From Theocolax elegans (lineage: Eukaryota; Arthropoda; Insecta; Hymenoptera; Cerocephalidae): DNA of 64,000 bases. Under the pieces are notes generated by a model. That model saw only the letters and a list, made by a program, of their open reading frames with translations, was not told the DNA's origin and made no database searches. The DNA lies in assembly GCA_026168455.1 (NCBI GenBank), contig CM047431.1, positions 54,304,539 to 54,368,538 of the forward strand. Reading direction: 5' to 3'. This document shows, one piece after another, positions 48,500 to 61,500 of this stretch. The stretch's first letter is position 1. Every line of letters starts with the position of its first letter. The translations under genes were made by a program, and so were the position numbers.

Positions 48500-49107
48500 C
48501 GCGTATGAAAATTCAACCGTTCAATCAATTATCACGGATAATATATGGATTTGATCAAATATTTGTGTAATACTTTGTCCTCTCGTGTTGAACGAGTAAT
48601 CGTTCAACGCTGTACAGTCTTATAGTTCCTGCAGGAAATACTATAGGGGATTCGAATGTAATTACGAAAATCGAAATGCGTCTTTGACATACACATTGTT
48701 ACTTCGATGAGGAAAAAAAAAATCGAGTGACCTCGATCTTTCTTATACTCGTATATCAGATCTGTGTGTGTGTGTGTACAGCCCTTCCTTTAGTGTGGTT
48801 ATATTCACCCTTTCTCTTTTTATTATGCTTTTAACTTTGCATAATTTTCTGATTGTTCACAGCAAATTTCATTACGTGTAGAAAGTAAATTACGTTGGGT
48901 TTTCCTCTTTATACGTTTACGTTATTATATCGATATCGTGATTTTTCTTTGTTAATTTTTAGCTGTAGACAATTTTTTTTAAATTATTGTCGCATCGTCT
49001 GCATGGTCATTGTTATAAATTAAAATAGTTGGTATTTCCTTTGGGTTGGTGATACTTTACTGAGTGTGCGTTTGCTGAAGATAAAATATGAGTGAATTTA
49101 AGGAAAT
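48235..49107. other. Non-coding AT-rich DNA
   Basis: (TA)n tracts lie at 48297-48319 and 48459-48491, and (GT)n near 48762-48777. No gene is supported. Confidence 0.6.
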
Positions 49108-49108
49108 A

Positions 49109-50072
49109 CACGGAGAAAAATAATATAGTAAATTCAGCAATGTTGATTTGCTACTTAGTCGTAACAATTACACGGTGAACTGCAGCACAATTTTATAATT
49201 GTATTAGCAGTGAACGTATCGCTAAAAGAAAACTATTTATTTTCAAACAAATTTTTTGTTCGTGTAACATAATTAATTGTTATTATTACAACAACTTACT
49301 GCTGAAAACGTCAAAATCATGTATCGATGATTTTGTTGTAAGTTTAACAGTTTCATTTTGCTAAAGCTGTGACGTGAATTGCTGTTTCTTGCAAAAATGT
49401 GGTAGTTTTAATTAAAACAAAAGGTTGCGAAAATCGGAGGCAACACGGAGAGCTAACGTCAAGGTTAACCTATAACATTAGTTTGAATCTCGGTTTGAAT
49501 CTATATTAGTATTTATTGTGCTTTATAATATGAGTATTGAGGATGTATGTAACAAATAACATAAAACTATATTTTAAAAAATGCTACAAAATTGAATTAA
49601 TCTATGTTTGTTTCGTCAAAAGAATTGAAAAGTAAAAAATTAGAGTCACGAAAAAATAGTATATAATACGTAATTCTACATAGGTAAAAAGCTTATTATC
49701 ATTTTTCAGTAATATTTATTTTGAAAGATCTTTTGACAATTATTACATTTTGAATTGTTTCATTTAATTTGTTTTCGAGATTTGTGTGTAATTTTTATTA
49801 TAAAAGTAACTATACACTAATATCAATTAAAAGCTATTGTTAAAGTAAAAAAATATCTACAACTTTAATGATAAATACATCAGTTGTTGCAACGAATATA
49901 CTTACTTAAATCAGCAGTAAATTTTTGTTGCAATAACAGTAATAAAAATTAATGTAACTAGCAACTGACAGTTTGTAAATTTAGCAACAAAAATTTGTTA
50001 TTTCTCCGTAACCACTAAATTCGTTACTACGACAACTAATTTCGTTAATCTAGCCATTCATTTTTCTCCGTG
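49109..50072. mobile_element. TIR element with CACGGAGAAAAAT ends, TA-flanked
   Basis: CACGGAGAAAAAT at the left faces ATTTTTCTCCGTG at the right, and each end is bordered by TA, as in Tc1/mariner-type insertions. Inner arms match imperfectly ('TTAGTCGTAAC' faces 'GTTACTACGACAA'). The 964-bp element has no open frame longer than about 60 codons, so it is non-autonomous. Confidence 0.72.
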
Positions 50073-52650
50073 TAAAATATGGTTTGAAACTATGAATAAA
50101 TGTATTTATTATTAATAACGAGCAAAAATAAATTACAAAATATTTATTAATTATTTTAATAAATGATTTTATTCGATGCGTGCAATAATATGTATTATTC
50201 TATTCACTAACATTTTTTCCCTTCATCGTTGAATTGCAATATTGTATATAAGAACACGTGAAAACAGTATAACCTATGTAAATCAATGAGACATTCGATC
50301 GGGAATCTGAAAATGAACGTGTCAGCACGGTCAATTACAACAACTTGATTATTAAAAATATTATGACTTTTCAATCGTAATTAATTTGTCCCTGTAACTT
50401 TCGTTCCAAAATTATCTCCGCGTCTCTTTTTGACTTATAAAATATAGTACGTTTACAATGATTCACGCTCGAGTATATATATTATATTTTAATGTATAGA
50501 TAAAAAAAAGAGAAAATTTTTTTTTTAAAATACGTTACATTATTTTGCAAATAGAATAATGTTTACAAAACCCGATGGTTTCCCGTTTTCTACAGGACGA
50601 TTTTTTTTCCGTCTGCGTGTATGTAACATCTCAATTTTGAGGTTTCTAACATTTTTTTGTTCAGTCTACCTATTATATCGTGTCCCTTTCGTCGGTTGGG
50701 TCGTCAAACTAGTTTTCTCCCAACATTCCACTTCTCGTTTGTTCGTTATCTGTGTCCGAGCATCTCCGATTCTCTTGATATATAATAGCCGAGCGTGTCT
50801 ATACAGTATATTCACAAGCATTACCGACCGAGTTCGACTGTTCTTTATTTTTTCGACAATTACGTTGTTTAAACTAAAAAATATATTGTGTATTCTAATT
50901 TGTCGTTTTACCTATCTCTGTATATAGCTGTTTCGCGCGAAAAAAAAAACGAAAGAAAAGTACGGAGGTATAAACGAGGAAGAAAAATTAAATCCAACGC
51001 GAAGCGTGAAATATTTTTCAATTATCATATATATATATATATACACGACACTGCGTGCAACCTTCGTTGACCAATTAAAAACTTGAACTAAACAATGATA
51101 AAAATAAAGAGACTAAACAACAACAACAACTATAAGATACGAGAACGTATATTATAAAATCACGGAGCATTGGCAATGAGAAAAAAAAAAAATGTTCCGA
51201 GTCAAGTTCGCGTGGTAGCGACATATATAGGTATATAGCGTTGATAATTGAAAAGAGCAAATAATAAAATGCATACACGCATACTGTCGCAGGGCGTATT
51301 ATATGGACGTTGCGAACGCGCAACGTATAGACATTACGTAATCGCCATTGAGGAGAACCTCCTCGCCAAGTAAACCGATGCGGTGCACAACGCGTAAAAT
51401 TTAAATATAGGAAAGGATTTTCCATAATCGCGCGTTATTTCCGCGTAAACAACGGAAATATTTTGTTGCCATTTTTCTATAATGGATCTATATAATGATA
51501 CATTTTTTTTATTCAAATTTCTTTTTTGTAATCTTCGATCTTTATACATAAATGATAAGTATGCTGTTGCTCGTGTATACGAATTCGATTTTAGTTTTCA
51601 TGGAGGATACAGCGCGAACACGATAAAACGTTACGTAAATACCGATCTCGTTCTTTTTTTTTTTCAATTATAATTTGCAAATTGTAGATAATAATGGAAT
51701 TGTTTTAATTTTCTTTTTAATAGATGTATAGTTATAATAACACAACGTTATTACACACCGTAAAATTCAAAACTGTGCACCCCAATTTATTCGAAACGTA
51801 ATTTTTGTGAAAGTCCGATTCTCGCGCGTGTGTGTGTATATATATATATATATATGTATACGTATACAAGTTGTTTCGTAATATTATCGGAATTCAATGT
51901 GTGTGTATTATACGTGTGTATATAAGAGATATTTGTAATAATTACGATTCCTCGCAATGGATTATTAGTCACCGGTATTAAATTTTTTGACGTTATACAT
52001 GTATATACATATCGGTGCACACGTGTGTGTATGTGTCACGTTTCTAACTATACATATGTAGTCGAATATATCGCATTTTCCTTAGTACACACACACACAC
52101 ACACACAGGCATCTACTCGCTCATTATTATCAATCGTATATATATATAATCGTAATTTCCTTCGTTTTTTTTTTAATCGTTTTATATACTTAACGATCCG
52201 AGTCGCATTTGACATTTTATTGGAAATGTTGTCGTAAAACCGCATTGAATACTACGAATCTTCTGGTAAGTATGACGCGAGAGCGTGTGTCACTTGCTTC
52301 TCAAAATTCACGAGAGCAACGTGTTGATCTCCCGCGAGCACCTTCGTGTAAAATGTGTATATATATATGCGCGCGTGGGTATATAGACACTTACGTAATA
52401 AAAAAAAATGCGAAATAAAAGCCGGGCGTATGTGTATGTGTGTGTGTGTAAGTTGGTATATATATATATAACCACGTGTATGTATATAATGTATACGAGA
52501 GAAAGAGCGGAAAGAGCGCGCAGGTGCGCTCGCTCGCGCATTCGGCTCGGTTTCCCTTTCTCTCGAAGAGTTCGGGTCGGGCACTTTCCCGCGCCTTGTA
52601 CTTGCGGGACATTCCTTCGGTTGTGCGAGATGCCCTTTCTCGCCTCATTT

Positions 52651-52681
<31 letters not shown>

Positions 52682-52839
52682 TCGTTGTTGTTCCTCCGGC
52701 CTCCTTCTTAGTTTCTCTCGAGTGTTAATACAACTGTGTATATGTATGTATATATATATATACATGTTGCACTTGCGGGGAAGTTGGTTTCGGAGCGCGA
52801 TATACTTTCAAAAATCATTTGGAAGAACGAGCGGTCGAG

Positions 52840-52875
<36 letters not shown>

Positions 52876-54000
52876 ATATACTTTTGTTATATTTGAAACT
52901 CAATATTTTTTTTATTTTTTTTATTTATTCAGGCTATTTTAATCCTCAAAAGAGGATTATTCAGCAATTAGCATAATATATATACTACTGATTATTTGTT
53001 TGTTACGTAATTTTTTACACAACGAACGTTCGAGACGATGATAAGATCTTTCGTTTTCGAAGTTAAATTTTTTATATTTATTATAAGATATATACGAATA
53101 GTTTGCATATTAGATCTCGGTTCACTTTGATTGTACAGGCTTGCGCGTGTATCACATGTACACGTTAACGACCAAGTTTTTTCGTTGTGTATAATACTTT
53201 TTTTTGCCGCATACCGACTTGAATGTTAATTATATCATCGTTCACCAAGAATTACAGAAAAAGTATACAATGAACGTGATGACTGATTAAAAACGTCTTA
53301 ATTTAATCGCGGTAGGATTCATATATAAGCGATCGAGTATACGATTTAACTGCCCGATATACTGCGGAGATATAAATAGTATAATATAAACTGTCAAATA
53401 CGAATGACTGTATAGAGATAAAGTGTCATCGGACGACGCCACGCAGTCTCCTTATCGAAATTATTAAACTATATTGATATAAATACAAGCAAATCGGAAT
53501 GTCATATATATATATACACATACGCGGTTTATCTGCATCGATATTTCAAACGAATAAATATTTCGAGTTGACCGTTCCTATCATCAATGATATTTCAAAA
53601 TGTAAACGATCGAAAGAATAGTTTTGTTTCTTAATGTAAAAAACGTAACTTTTTTTTTGTCTTTTTAAATAAAAATTAATAATATTACAAGATTTTTGTT
53701 CACGTTTTAGACCGGCCTTGGATTTCTCAAGTAATTCGAATTTTTAAAGATAATACACAGTTTTGAATATATTGACTGATTCTTCTTGTCAGAAACGATT
53801 ACACGCTGTACTATGTTTATCTAGACTTTATATAAAATTACTAAAAAATATTATGAACGCGTATATATATAAGTACTTACTTTATAATTTTTATATATAA
53901 AAAATAGTCTGGAATTGATAACTATATTCCAGGATCTTTCATGTTTTTCTACACTTATAATATCAAGATCTCTCCAAAAATTATTATTTCTTATATTCAT
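50073..54000. other. Non-coding DNA with microsatellites
   Basis: Holds (TA)n at 51836-51855 and 52842-52872, (CA)n at 52088-52107 and (TC)n at 52660-52681. Open frames such as 50559-50927 have no protein-like pattern. Confidence 0.55.
52495..52700. promoter_or_regulatory. GC-richer island; possible promoter
   Basis: GAGCGGAAAGAGCGCGCAGG through TCTCGCCTCATTTTC is GC- and CpG-rich and ends in a pyrimidine tract, (TC)n at 52660-52681. It resembles the island at 38690-38880. Function is a guess from composition alone. Confidence 0.22.
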
Positions 54001-54004
54001 TGGT

Positions 54005-54100
54005 ATTAGGGTATATTTTTTGATAATATATTCGATTGATTTAACAATAAATTTGTCACTCGTTAAATCAATCGAAAATATTATCAAGAAATACCCAAAA
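54005..54100. repeat. Short inverted repeat
   Basis: GGGTATATTTTTTGATAATA with the following CGATTGATTTAAC faces GTTAAATCAATCG and ATATTATCAAGAAATACCC, separated by about 18 bp. It may be the core of a small hairpin MITE. Confidence 0.75.
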
Positions 54101-54132
54101 ATTGTTATTTACATTAAAAAAAATTTAATTTC

Positions 54133-54195
54133 AGGGAATTGAACCTCGGTTATTTGGATTCAGAAGCGTTGAGTTACTTCGCTGTTTCTATCATT
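54133..54195 (-). pseudogene. tRNA-like remnant, Gln(CTG)-like
   Basis: On the minus strand GAGGTTCAATTCC matches a B box, and TTCTGAATCC resembles the anticodon region of tRNA-Gln. A proper acceptor stem and A box cannot be drawn, so this is at best a tRNA-derived fragment. Confidence 0.35.
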
Positions 54196-54772
54196 ATTTT
54201 AAATCATATTTAGTTTGTAAAGTTTGTTTATCGTTACTTGAATTAAAGGTAGCTCAAGGCTTCGAACCCAAAGATCAGAAATTTCATTACGTTGGATTAT
54301 TTTTTTGAATTTTTACAGTTATTTAATTGTAACAAATCTTAGAAACAAAGTTTGTTACATGTGTAGAAGTTTTAATAAATCGTATAGTTTTCAATTACAA
54401 AATTTCAAAGAGACCTATTGTCCTAAGCTCTTCCCAAATTAGGACCGTCCTATTTAGAATATTTTTTTCTTACCTATATTATTACTTATGGAAAAAAATA
54501 TTTTATTAAAAATGACTTTAGTCATCAATGACAGGCCAAGAAAGATTACTGGAGTTCATGATAATGACCAAATGAACATTGTAATAATAATTATGAATTA
54601 AAAAATAAAATTGCCGATCACTACATTTCTTAGCAATTTATTTAATTTTAATCTAATATCATTTAATTGCCGAAGACTATGGTAACTTTTAATATTACGA
54701 TAATTTTACATAAAATATTGAGTATATATACTCGAGGATCGACGTGATATTTATATATATATATATATATAT

Positions 54773-55302
54773 GGGGTATTCCACGTGAAGTGGTCCGATC
54801 AAAATTTTAAAATGCTCTAAATTTTGGGTATACATTGCAAATGTTTTTCAGAATACAGAAAAAAATTTTTAGGTACTAGAATCTATTTGCTCAAAAGTTA
54901 TTCTAACCTCAAAAAGTGAATTTTTTCTAGTTTTTTTCAACACCAGCTGGGTTTACCGCTATTCTTTTAGACTTTTGGATAAAAAAATCCATTGTGGTGC
55001 ACTTACACTATTTTTAAGTTGAATATTGACATGTAGTTTATGTAACATTGACCTTGAGATTAGAAATTCTAACCCAGAAGGATAAATTCTACACATAATT
55101 ATCAACGAATGTTACATATAATGTTCTATAGTAAAAGTTGATAGATTTTGAGTTAAATAGCGATGAACCCAGCTGGTGTTGAAAAAAACTAGAAAAAATC
55201 CACTTTTTGAGGTTAGAATAACTTTTGAGCAAATAGATTCCAGTACCTAAAAATTTTTTTTCTGTATTCTGAAAAACATTGATCGGACCACTTCACGTGG
55301 AT
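54773..55302. mobile_element. Palindromic TA-tract element, copy 3 (left arm mostly deleted)
   Basis: It starts GGGGTATTCCACGTGAAGTG after a (TA)n tract and ends CCACTTCACGTGGATCC before another. The left arm is complete for about 190 bp, then jumps at 54963 into the right arm near 'AGACTTTTGGATAAAAAA'. Substitutions relative to copies 1 and 2 show that it is a separate, older insertion. Confidence 0.85.
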
Positions 55303-55303
55303 C

Positions 55304-55314
55304 CTATATATATA

Positions 55315-55350
<36 letters not shown>
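55304..55350. repeat. (TA)n microsatellite
   Basis: Alternating TA with one GC interruption, between palindromic element copy 3 and the second tandem duplication. Confidence 0.9.
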
Positions 55351-55354
<4 letters not shown>

Positions 55355-56935
55355 CCGTCACATACCCAATTCCGTACGTTTTCAAAATAATTTTATGTTA
55401 GAAAGGATAATAATTGTATAGATTTTGACGCATCCATAAAGTATAAGTATTAAATTTCCTTTTAGCCGTCTCAGATAAATAAAATATAACTGCTGTTTTT
55501 AAAGTAAGCAACAATGTAAGAAAAAATAAGCGAGAAGTACCAGTTTCTGATCAGTTAATTTTGGGTATACGATATATAACCAATTCCTATAGTTAAAACT
55601 GTTAACCAATTATTGATTATTTAACATTTAAATTGTATGTACAGCTACGTTTAGATTTATGTAAATCTTATTATTTTATTGAAATAATACACTGATTAGA
55701 AATTAATTCATGATCACTAATTGGATACCTTACGGTACATAGGAAGTATACGAGAAGAATAGAGTGAGCGATAAAACTCGTCGACTAATCTAAAAAAGTA
55801 CCAGTACGAGATTCGCAATTCAAGCTCGACAATTGTTCTTTTTTCCGCGCTCTGGTCCACATCATTATACACAACTAAATGTATATACCAAATGTATATC
55901 GTCCACTTATAGTATTGTAAAAACCAGAAAAATTAAAAACTAAAAATTTACACTAAAAGATATGACGCGTGCACGCAACGTTCACTTGGTTCCGTGACGC
56001 GTCTATATACTAGTAAAGAGTAAATAAATGTATTAAACGAATTAGCATCGTTGACAAGCCCTATTATAGATACTCGACGATGTAAATATCTCGTGTATTA
56101 AAAACTGAGCCCGAGACGCATCACGCGTGTGTGCACCATAATGAAAATAAGGATGGCGCTACACACGACCTCATTGTAAAAATACCCTGAAATAATTTAA
56201 ACTTATTAATACAACAAACAACGTGTGTGTGTGTGTGTACGTGGAACGTGTGAGGTCATCATTAATATTATTAAACTGGTGGTCCGTTGTATACGCCTAT
56301 AGCGCGCCACACACCGCGTAAACATAGAACACGTAATGTCACTCCTATTTGCTATTAGCATAAAAAATAGACCCCATTTACATCGAGTTGCGTGTGACGA
56401 AGCACCTTGCACTTTTAATGCTTTTGTCACTCGTGTGTATATATAACATCGCACATATATATATATATAGATAAACACCACACTATACATATACATACAT
56501 ACATATATACATATATAAGATGCATCATTCGAATCGTAATAAGCATATTAATCACTCTGTACCATAACAATATAACAATCGTTTATACGAGTTTATCAAG
56601 TTAATATATTCTATATACATTATACATTCATCCTATATTTATATATCATCTGATCAATCGTTTATCCCAAGATGCCGCCCCACTTAATCTCATCGAATTT
56701 ACCCTCTATTTTACGTAAATTTACGATATATATATATATATATACACCATTTTTACGATGAAAACATTGGTCAAATATTTTTAATTACGTGGTCGAATAA
56801 TTACACCGTAACCCGTATTTATTATCCTTTTAAACGTATAATGATTACTCGCTTGACCTAAAATTTTCATTTTACCTCGTGTGTACGCAACATTTTTAAT
56901 ATGCACTGTACCTATATATATATATATTATATATA

Positions 56936-56966
<31 letters not shown>
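55351..56966. repeat. Second tandem segmental duplication, unit 1 (1616 bp)
   Basis: It starts CATACCGTCACATACCCAAT and ends with a (TA)n tract (56914-56966). Unit 2 begins at 56967 with the same sequence. It is non-coding; a 96-codon minus frame in it is shared with unit 2. Confidence 0.94.
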
Positions 56967-58517
56967 CATACCGTCACATACCCAATTCCGTACGTTTTCA
57001 AAATAATTTTATGTTAAAAGGATAATAATTGTATAGATTTTGACGCATCCATAAAGTAAGTATTAAATTTCCTTTTAGCCGTCTCAGATAAATAAAATAT
57101 AACTGCTGTTTTTAAAGTAAGCAACAATGTAAGAAAAATAAGCGAGAAGTACCAGTTTCTGATCAGTTAATTTTGGGTATACGATATATAACCAATTCCT
57201 ATAGTTAAAACTGTTAACCAATTATTGATTATTTAACATTTAAATTGTATGTACAGCTACGTTTAGATTTATGTAAATCTTATTATTTTATTGAAATAAT
57301 ACACTGATTAGAAATTATTCATGATCACTAATTGGATACCTTACGGTACATAGGAAGTATACGAGAAGAATAGAGTGAGCGATAAAACTCGTCGACTAAT
57401 CTAAAAAGTACCAGTACGAGATTCGCAATTCAAGCTCGACAATTGTTCTTTTTTCCGCGCTCTGGTCCACATCATTATACACAACTAAATGTATATACCA
57501 AATGTATATCGTCCACTTATAGTATTGTAAAAACCAGAAAAATTAAAACTAAAAATTTACACTAAAAGATATGACGCGTGCACGCAACGTTCACTTGGTT
57601 CCGTGACGCGTCTATATACTAGTAAAGAGTAAATAAATGTATTAAACGAATTAGCATCGTTGACAAGCCCTATTATAGATACTCGACGATGTAAATATCT
57701 CGTGTATTAAAAACTGAGCCCGAGACGCATCACGCGTGTGTGCACCATAATGAAAATAAGGATGGCGCTACACACGACCTCATTGTAAAAATACCCTGAA
57801 ATAATTTAAACTTATTAATACAACAAACAACGTGTGTGTGTGTGTGTACGTGGAACGTGTGAGGTCATCATTAATATTATTAAACTGGTGGTCCGTTGTA
57901 TACGCCTATAGCGCGCCACACACCGCGTAAACATAGAACACGTAATGTCACTCCTATTTGCTATTAGCATAAAAAATAGACCCCATTTACATCGAGTTGC
58001 GTGTGACGAAGCACCTTGCACTTTTAATGCTTTTGTCACTCGTGTGTATATATAACATCGCACATATATATATATAGATAAACACCACACTATACATATA
58101 CATACATACATATATACATATATAAGATGCATCATTCGAATCGTAATAAGCATATTAATCACTCTGTACCATAACAATATAACAATCGTTTATACGAGTT
58201 TATCAAGTTAATATATTCTATATACATTATACATTCATCCTATATTTATATATCATCTGATCAATCGTTTATCCCAAGATGCCGCCCCACTTAATCTCAT
58301 CGAATTTACCCTCTATTTTACGTAAATTTACGATATATATATATATATATATACACCATTTTTACGATGAAAACATTGGTCAAATATTTTTAATTACGTG
58401 GTCGAATAATTACACCGTAACCCGTATTTATTATCCTTTTAAACGTATAATGATTACTCGCTTGACCTAAAATTTTCATTTTACCTCGTGTGTACGCAAC
58501 ATTTTTAATATGCACTG

Positions 58518-58562
<45 letters not shown>
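56967..58562. repeat. Second tandem segmental duplication, unit 2
   Basis: Direct copy of 55351-56966 with its own terminal (TA)n (58522-58562). Nearly all differences are single-base losses in short homopolymers of unit 2, for example AAAAAA to AAAAA. Confidence 0.94.
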
Positions 58563-58567
<5 letters not shown>

Positions 58568-61500
58568 GAAAAGATTATTCATTTTTCTAATTACTTAATA
58601 TCTGGATGACGTGCCATACGCGTTTGTGTGTAACACAAAATTAGATTAAAACAATTCGAAATAGCGTAATTACGTAATAAAAAAACATATGTTAATATCA
58701 TACGTTTTTACGACTCTGTGTGTGTGTGTGTGTCAATTTGTTTTCATTACTATATCGGAAAAACGTATGTAGTTTAATTAAAGTAAAGCACATATTAGTT
58801 ATATATATATCTGTGTGTGTGTGTATATATATCGCATGCACGATGAAAATTAGTTTTATCTCGATGACATTAAAAAAGAAAGTGTTCACATTTCTTTAAT
58901 ATACACAGAAACTCCATGCGAAAATAAAGTAGCTTTCTATACGTAATGCGGAAGATAAGCTTTCTAAATTAAATCTGAAAAATCACTCTGATCGTCTTAA
59001 ATTTCTTCAACGGTCGCTTTTAAAATCCAGTATATGTCGGTGTTCCAAGTTTACCCTATACGGAATATATATATATATATATATATATATATCGGGTTAA
59101 CAATGTAATAAATTCACCTTCGGACGTATATAACCGTAGCGAGTGTATTATACAGAAAGAAATCATTAGTTATGCATCGAACATCAAGTTCTTAACGTAA
59201 CTTCCTCAAATTACTAGTAGCTATATATGTATACAAAAAGAAATATAGTTTTAGAAAATTGTGACATTATAACTTTATCAATCTTTAATATCAAGTATAC
59301 TTATATAGGATTAAATTTGAATGTAGATGTTGTTATACAAATATTTAGCAAATATATTTGGAATATTATGTTTCTTAGGCAATTGTTTTGTTCGCGATAA
59401 ATCAATTTATTTTTTATAAATATTTATCTATAGGACTATATTTTAATAGAATGTTTTTTATCGAACTCGACGGTAACATTTTTTAATTCCAGAGATTGTC
59501 TATATGTTGAATTAAGTGACTTCATTTTCATGATTTGTCGGAAATAATTTTGTTTTACATATTTTTCTAACGATCGTAATATAATGTATATTCGAATTAA
59601 TAAAATTTTATAACTTCTTTTTTTCTGTCAACTTTGTAAAATCTTAATACAACGAAATGAAGAGCGATTTTACCAGTAGATGAACGAATTCTTAATAAAC
59701 TTACATTTTTTTTTACGGTAACATATATATGATTATTCCTACGATATATATATTTTTTTTCTGTAAATCCGCAAGAAAATATATTTTAATGTATTATACA
59801 AACCAAAACAACCGGAAAATCGTTAAATTTTTATTCGCCAAAATGTCATGCGCTAGAAAATAACTATGCCCATTTGACTATTTAAAAAACAAGTGTTCGC
59901 TCGTTAATTCATTCGCTCTATACAAAAAGTGAATAGACAAAAATTTTCTAAAACCTTTATAATTTATTTCTACTAGAGTTTAGTTTAGACACATTTTAAT
60001 CCGTATAAAAATATAATCAATCCTAAATAATCTACAAGAAAAAATGGTTTTATTTTTCTAGACAAAAAACCTTCTTTTTACACGTAAAAAAAAGTTAATT
60101 GTACGATAAATCTCAAGGTTATCGCTATTAACGAATTTGAAAAATCACGATAGAAATTTGTTTTTTTTTTTTATTTACCAAGTTGACACGTATTGTACGC
60201 GTCATGCCGCTCGTTTCCCATTTGACACAGTAAACTTCCCGTGACTCGGTTAGAAAATTCACAAAGTGGGCCACCGTGAATCCATATGGTGACAACTATA
60301 GCATTCCTCCACGCGCATTGTTATTACACATGTGTATATGGTGAAAATAAGGAAGAAGGATCAGTTGACTACGTGAATGTCAAATCAAAAATATTAGTTT
60401 CACTTTTTCGCACGAGACGTATCGTTGAAAAGTATTACAAACAATTTAGGTAATTGACGCGTTTAAACGATCTTATTCTTCGCAAAGAGCTATACGATTG
60501 CCACGAGGTTTTTAATAAAGAAATTTTCCTACAACTTGCGAAGAATTTAACGATATATATATATATTTAAAGGTCAGTTGAGAGCTAAACGCACATTCGC
60601 ATTGACACGAATTTTAGTATTATACTTCAATCTTCGTATTTACATTTTAGAAAGCATGCGTTCACACATAAGTATATGTATACTACACTGTAACGGGCTT
60701 ACGAGCATATATTTCCGATTCCGCGAAATTTCACTAAAATACATATATAGCGCGTTTGACGAGAAAAAAATGTCGAGGTTTACGATTTCCTTTTTTAATG
60801 GAAGAAGAGTAAAAACCACGAGAACAACGAGTAATAAAAGGACAGTCGTTAATTAAAATTAAAGGCCAATCGTTATACCAACATTTTCCAAGTTATCCAA
60901 CGTACTGGAACCAAATCCACCATGTGCGACGAATTAGTGGGTCAAGATCATCACCTACCTAATTTCTGTAATGGATGTATATATTTTTTTTAATTTTTAT
61001 TTGTAAACTCGAGATTTTTTAAAAACTTGGTAAATAATGGAATTTATATAAACCGTTTTAATAATGAAGAAAGTTAGGAATATGAGGCTTGAGAAATGTT
61101 AAATAAACTAGCTGCGGATGTTTACCACCTGTTTTATGGCTGGAAATCTTCACCAATTTCTAGCCAGTACATCGCTAATTTTTAGGAAATAACGTTTAAT
61201 TGTTTGTATTGTCATTTAAATTTTTAATTTAAAAAATTCATTGCTTGTAAGGTCATATCTTCATTTATTGTTTAAATTAGTTAGACATTGTTTTTATTTA
61301 ATTTATACATAAATATCCGCGTATTATTTCTATAAAATTTATCTACATAATATATACTCTCCACCGAAAGAAAATTTAATATTCTTAGTTTACTGAGTAT
61401 TTATTGTATTTGGGATTAACCCTTCTCATTATCAGTATACTTAACACATGATATTTACGAACATTTTTTTTTAATTACAAATTAACTATCAAGAGAATAA

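Noticed and set aside
56206..58177. Repeated minus frame shared by both units of the 1.6-kb duplication
   Set aside because: It is the product of the duplication, starts in a TA tract and lacks any protein signature.
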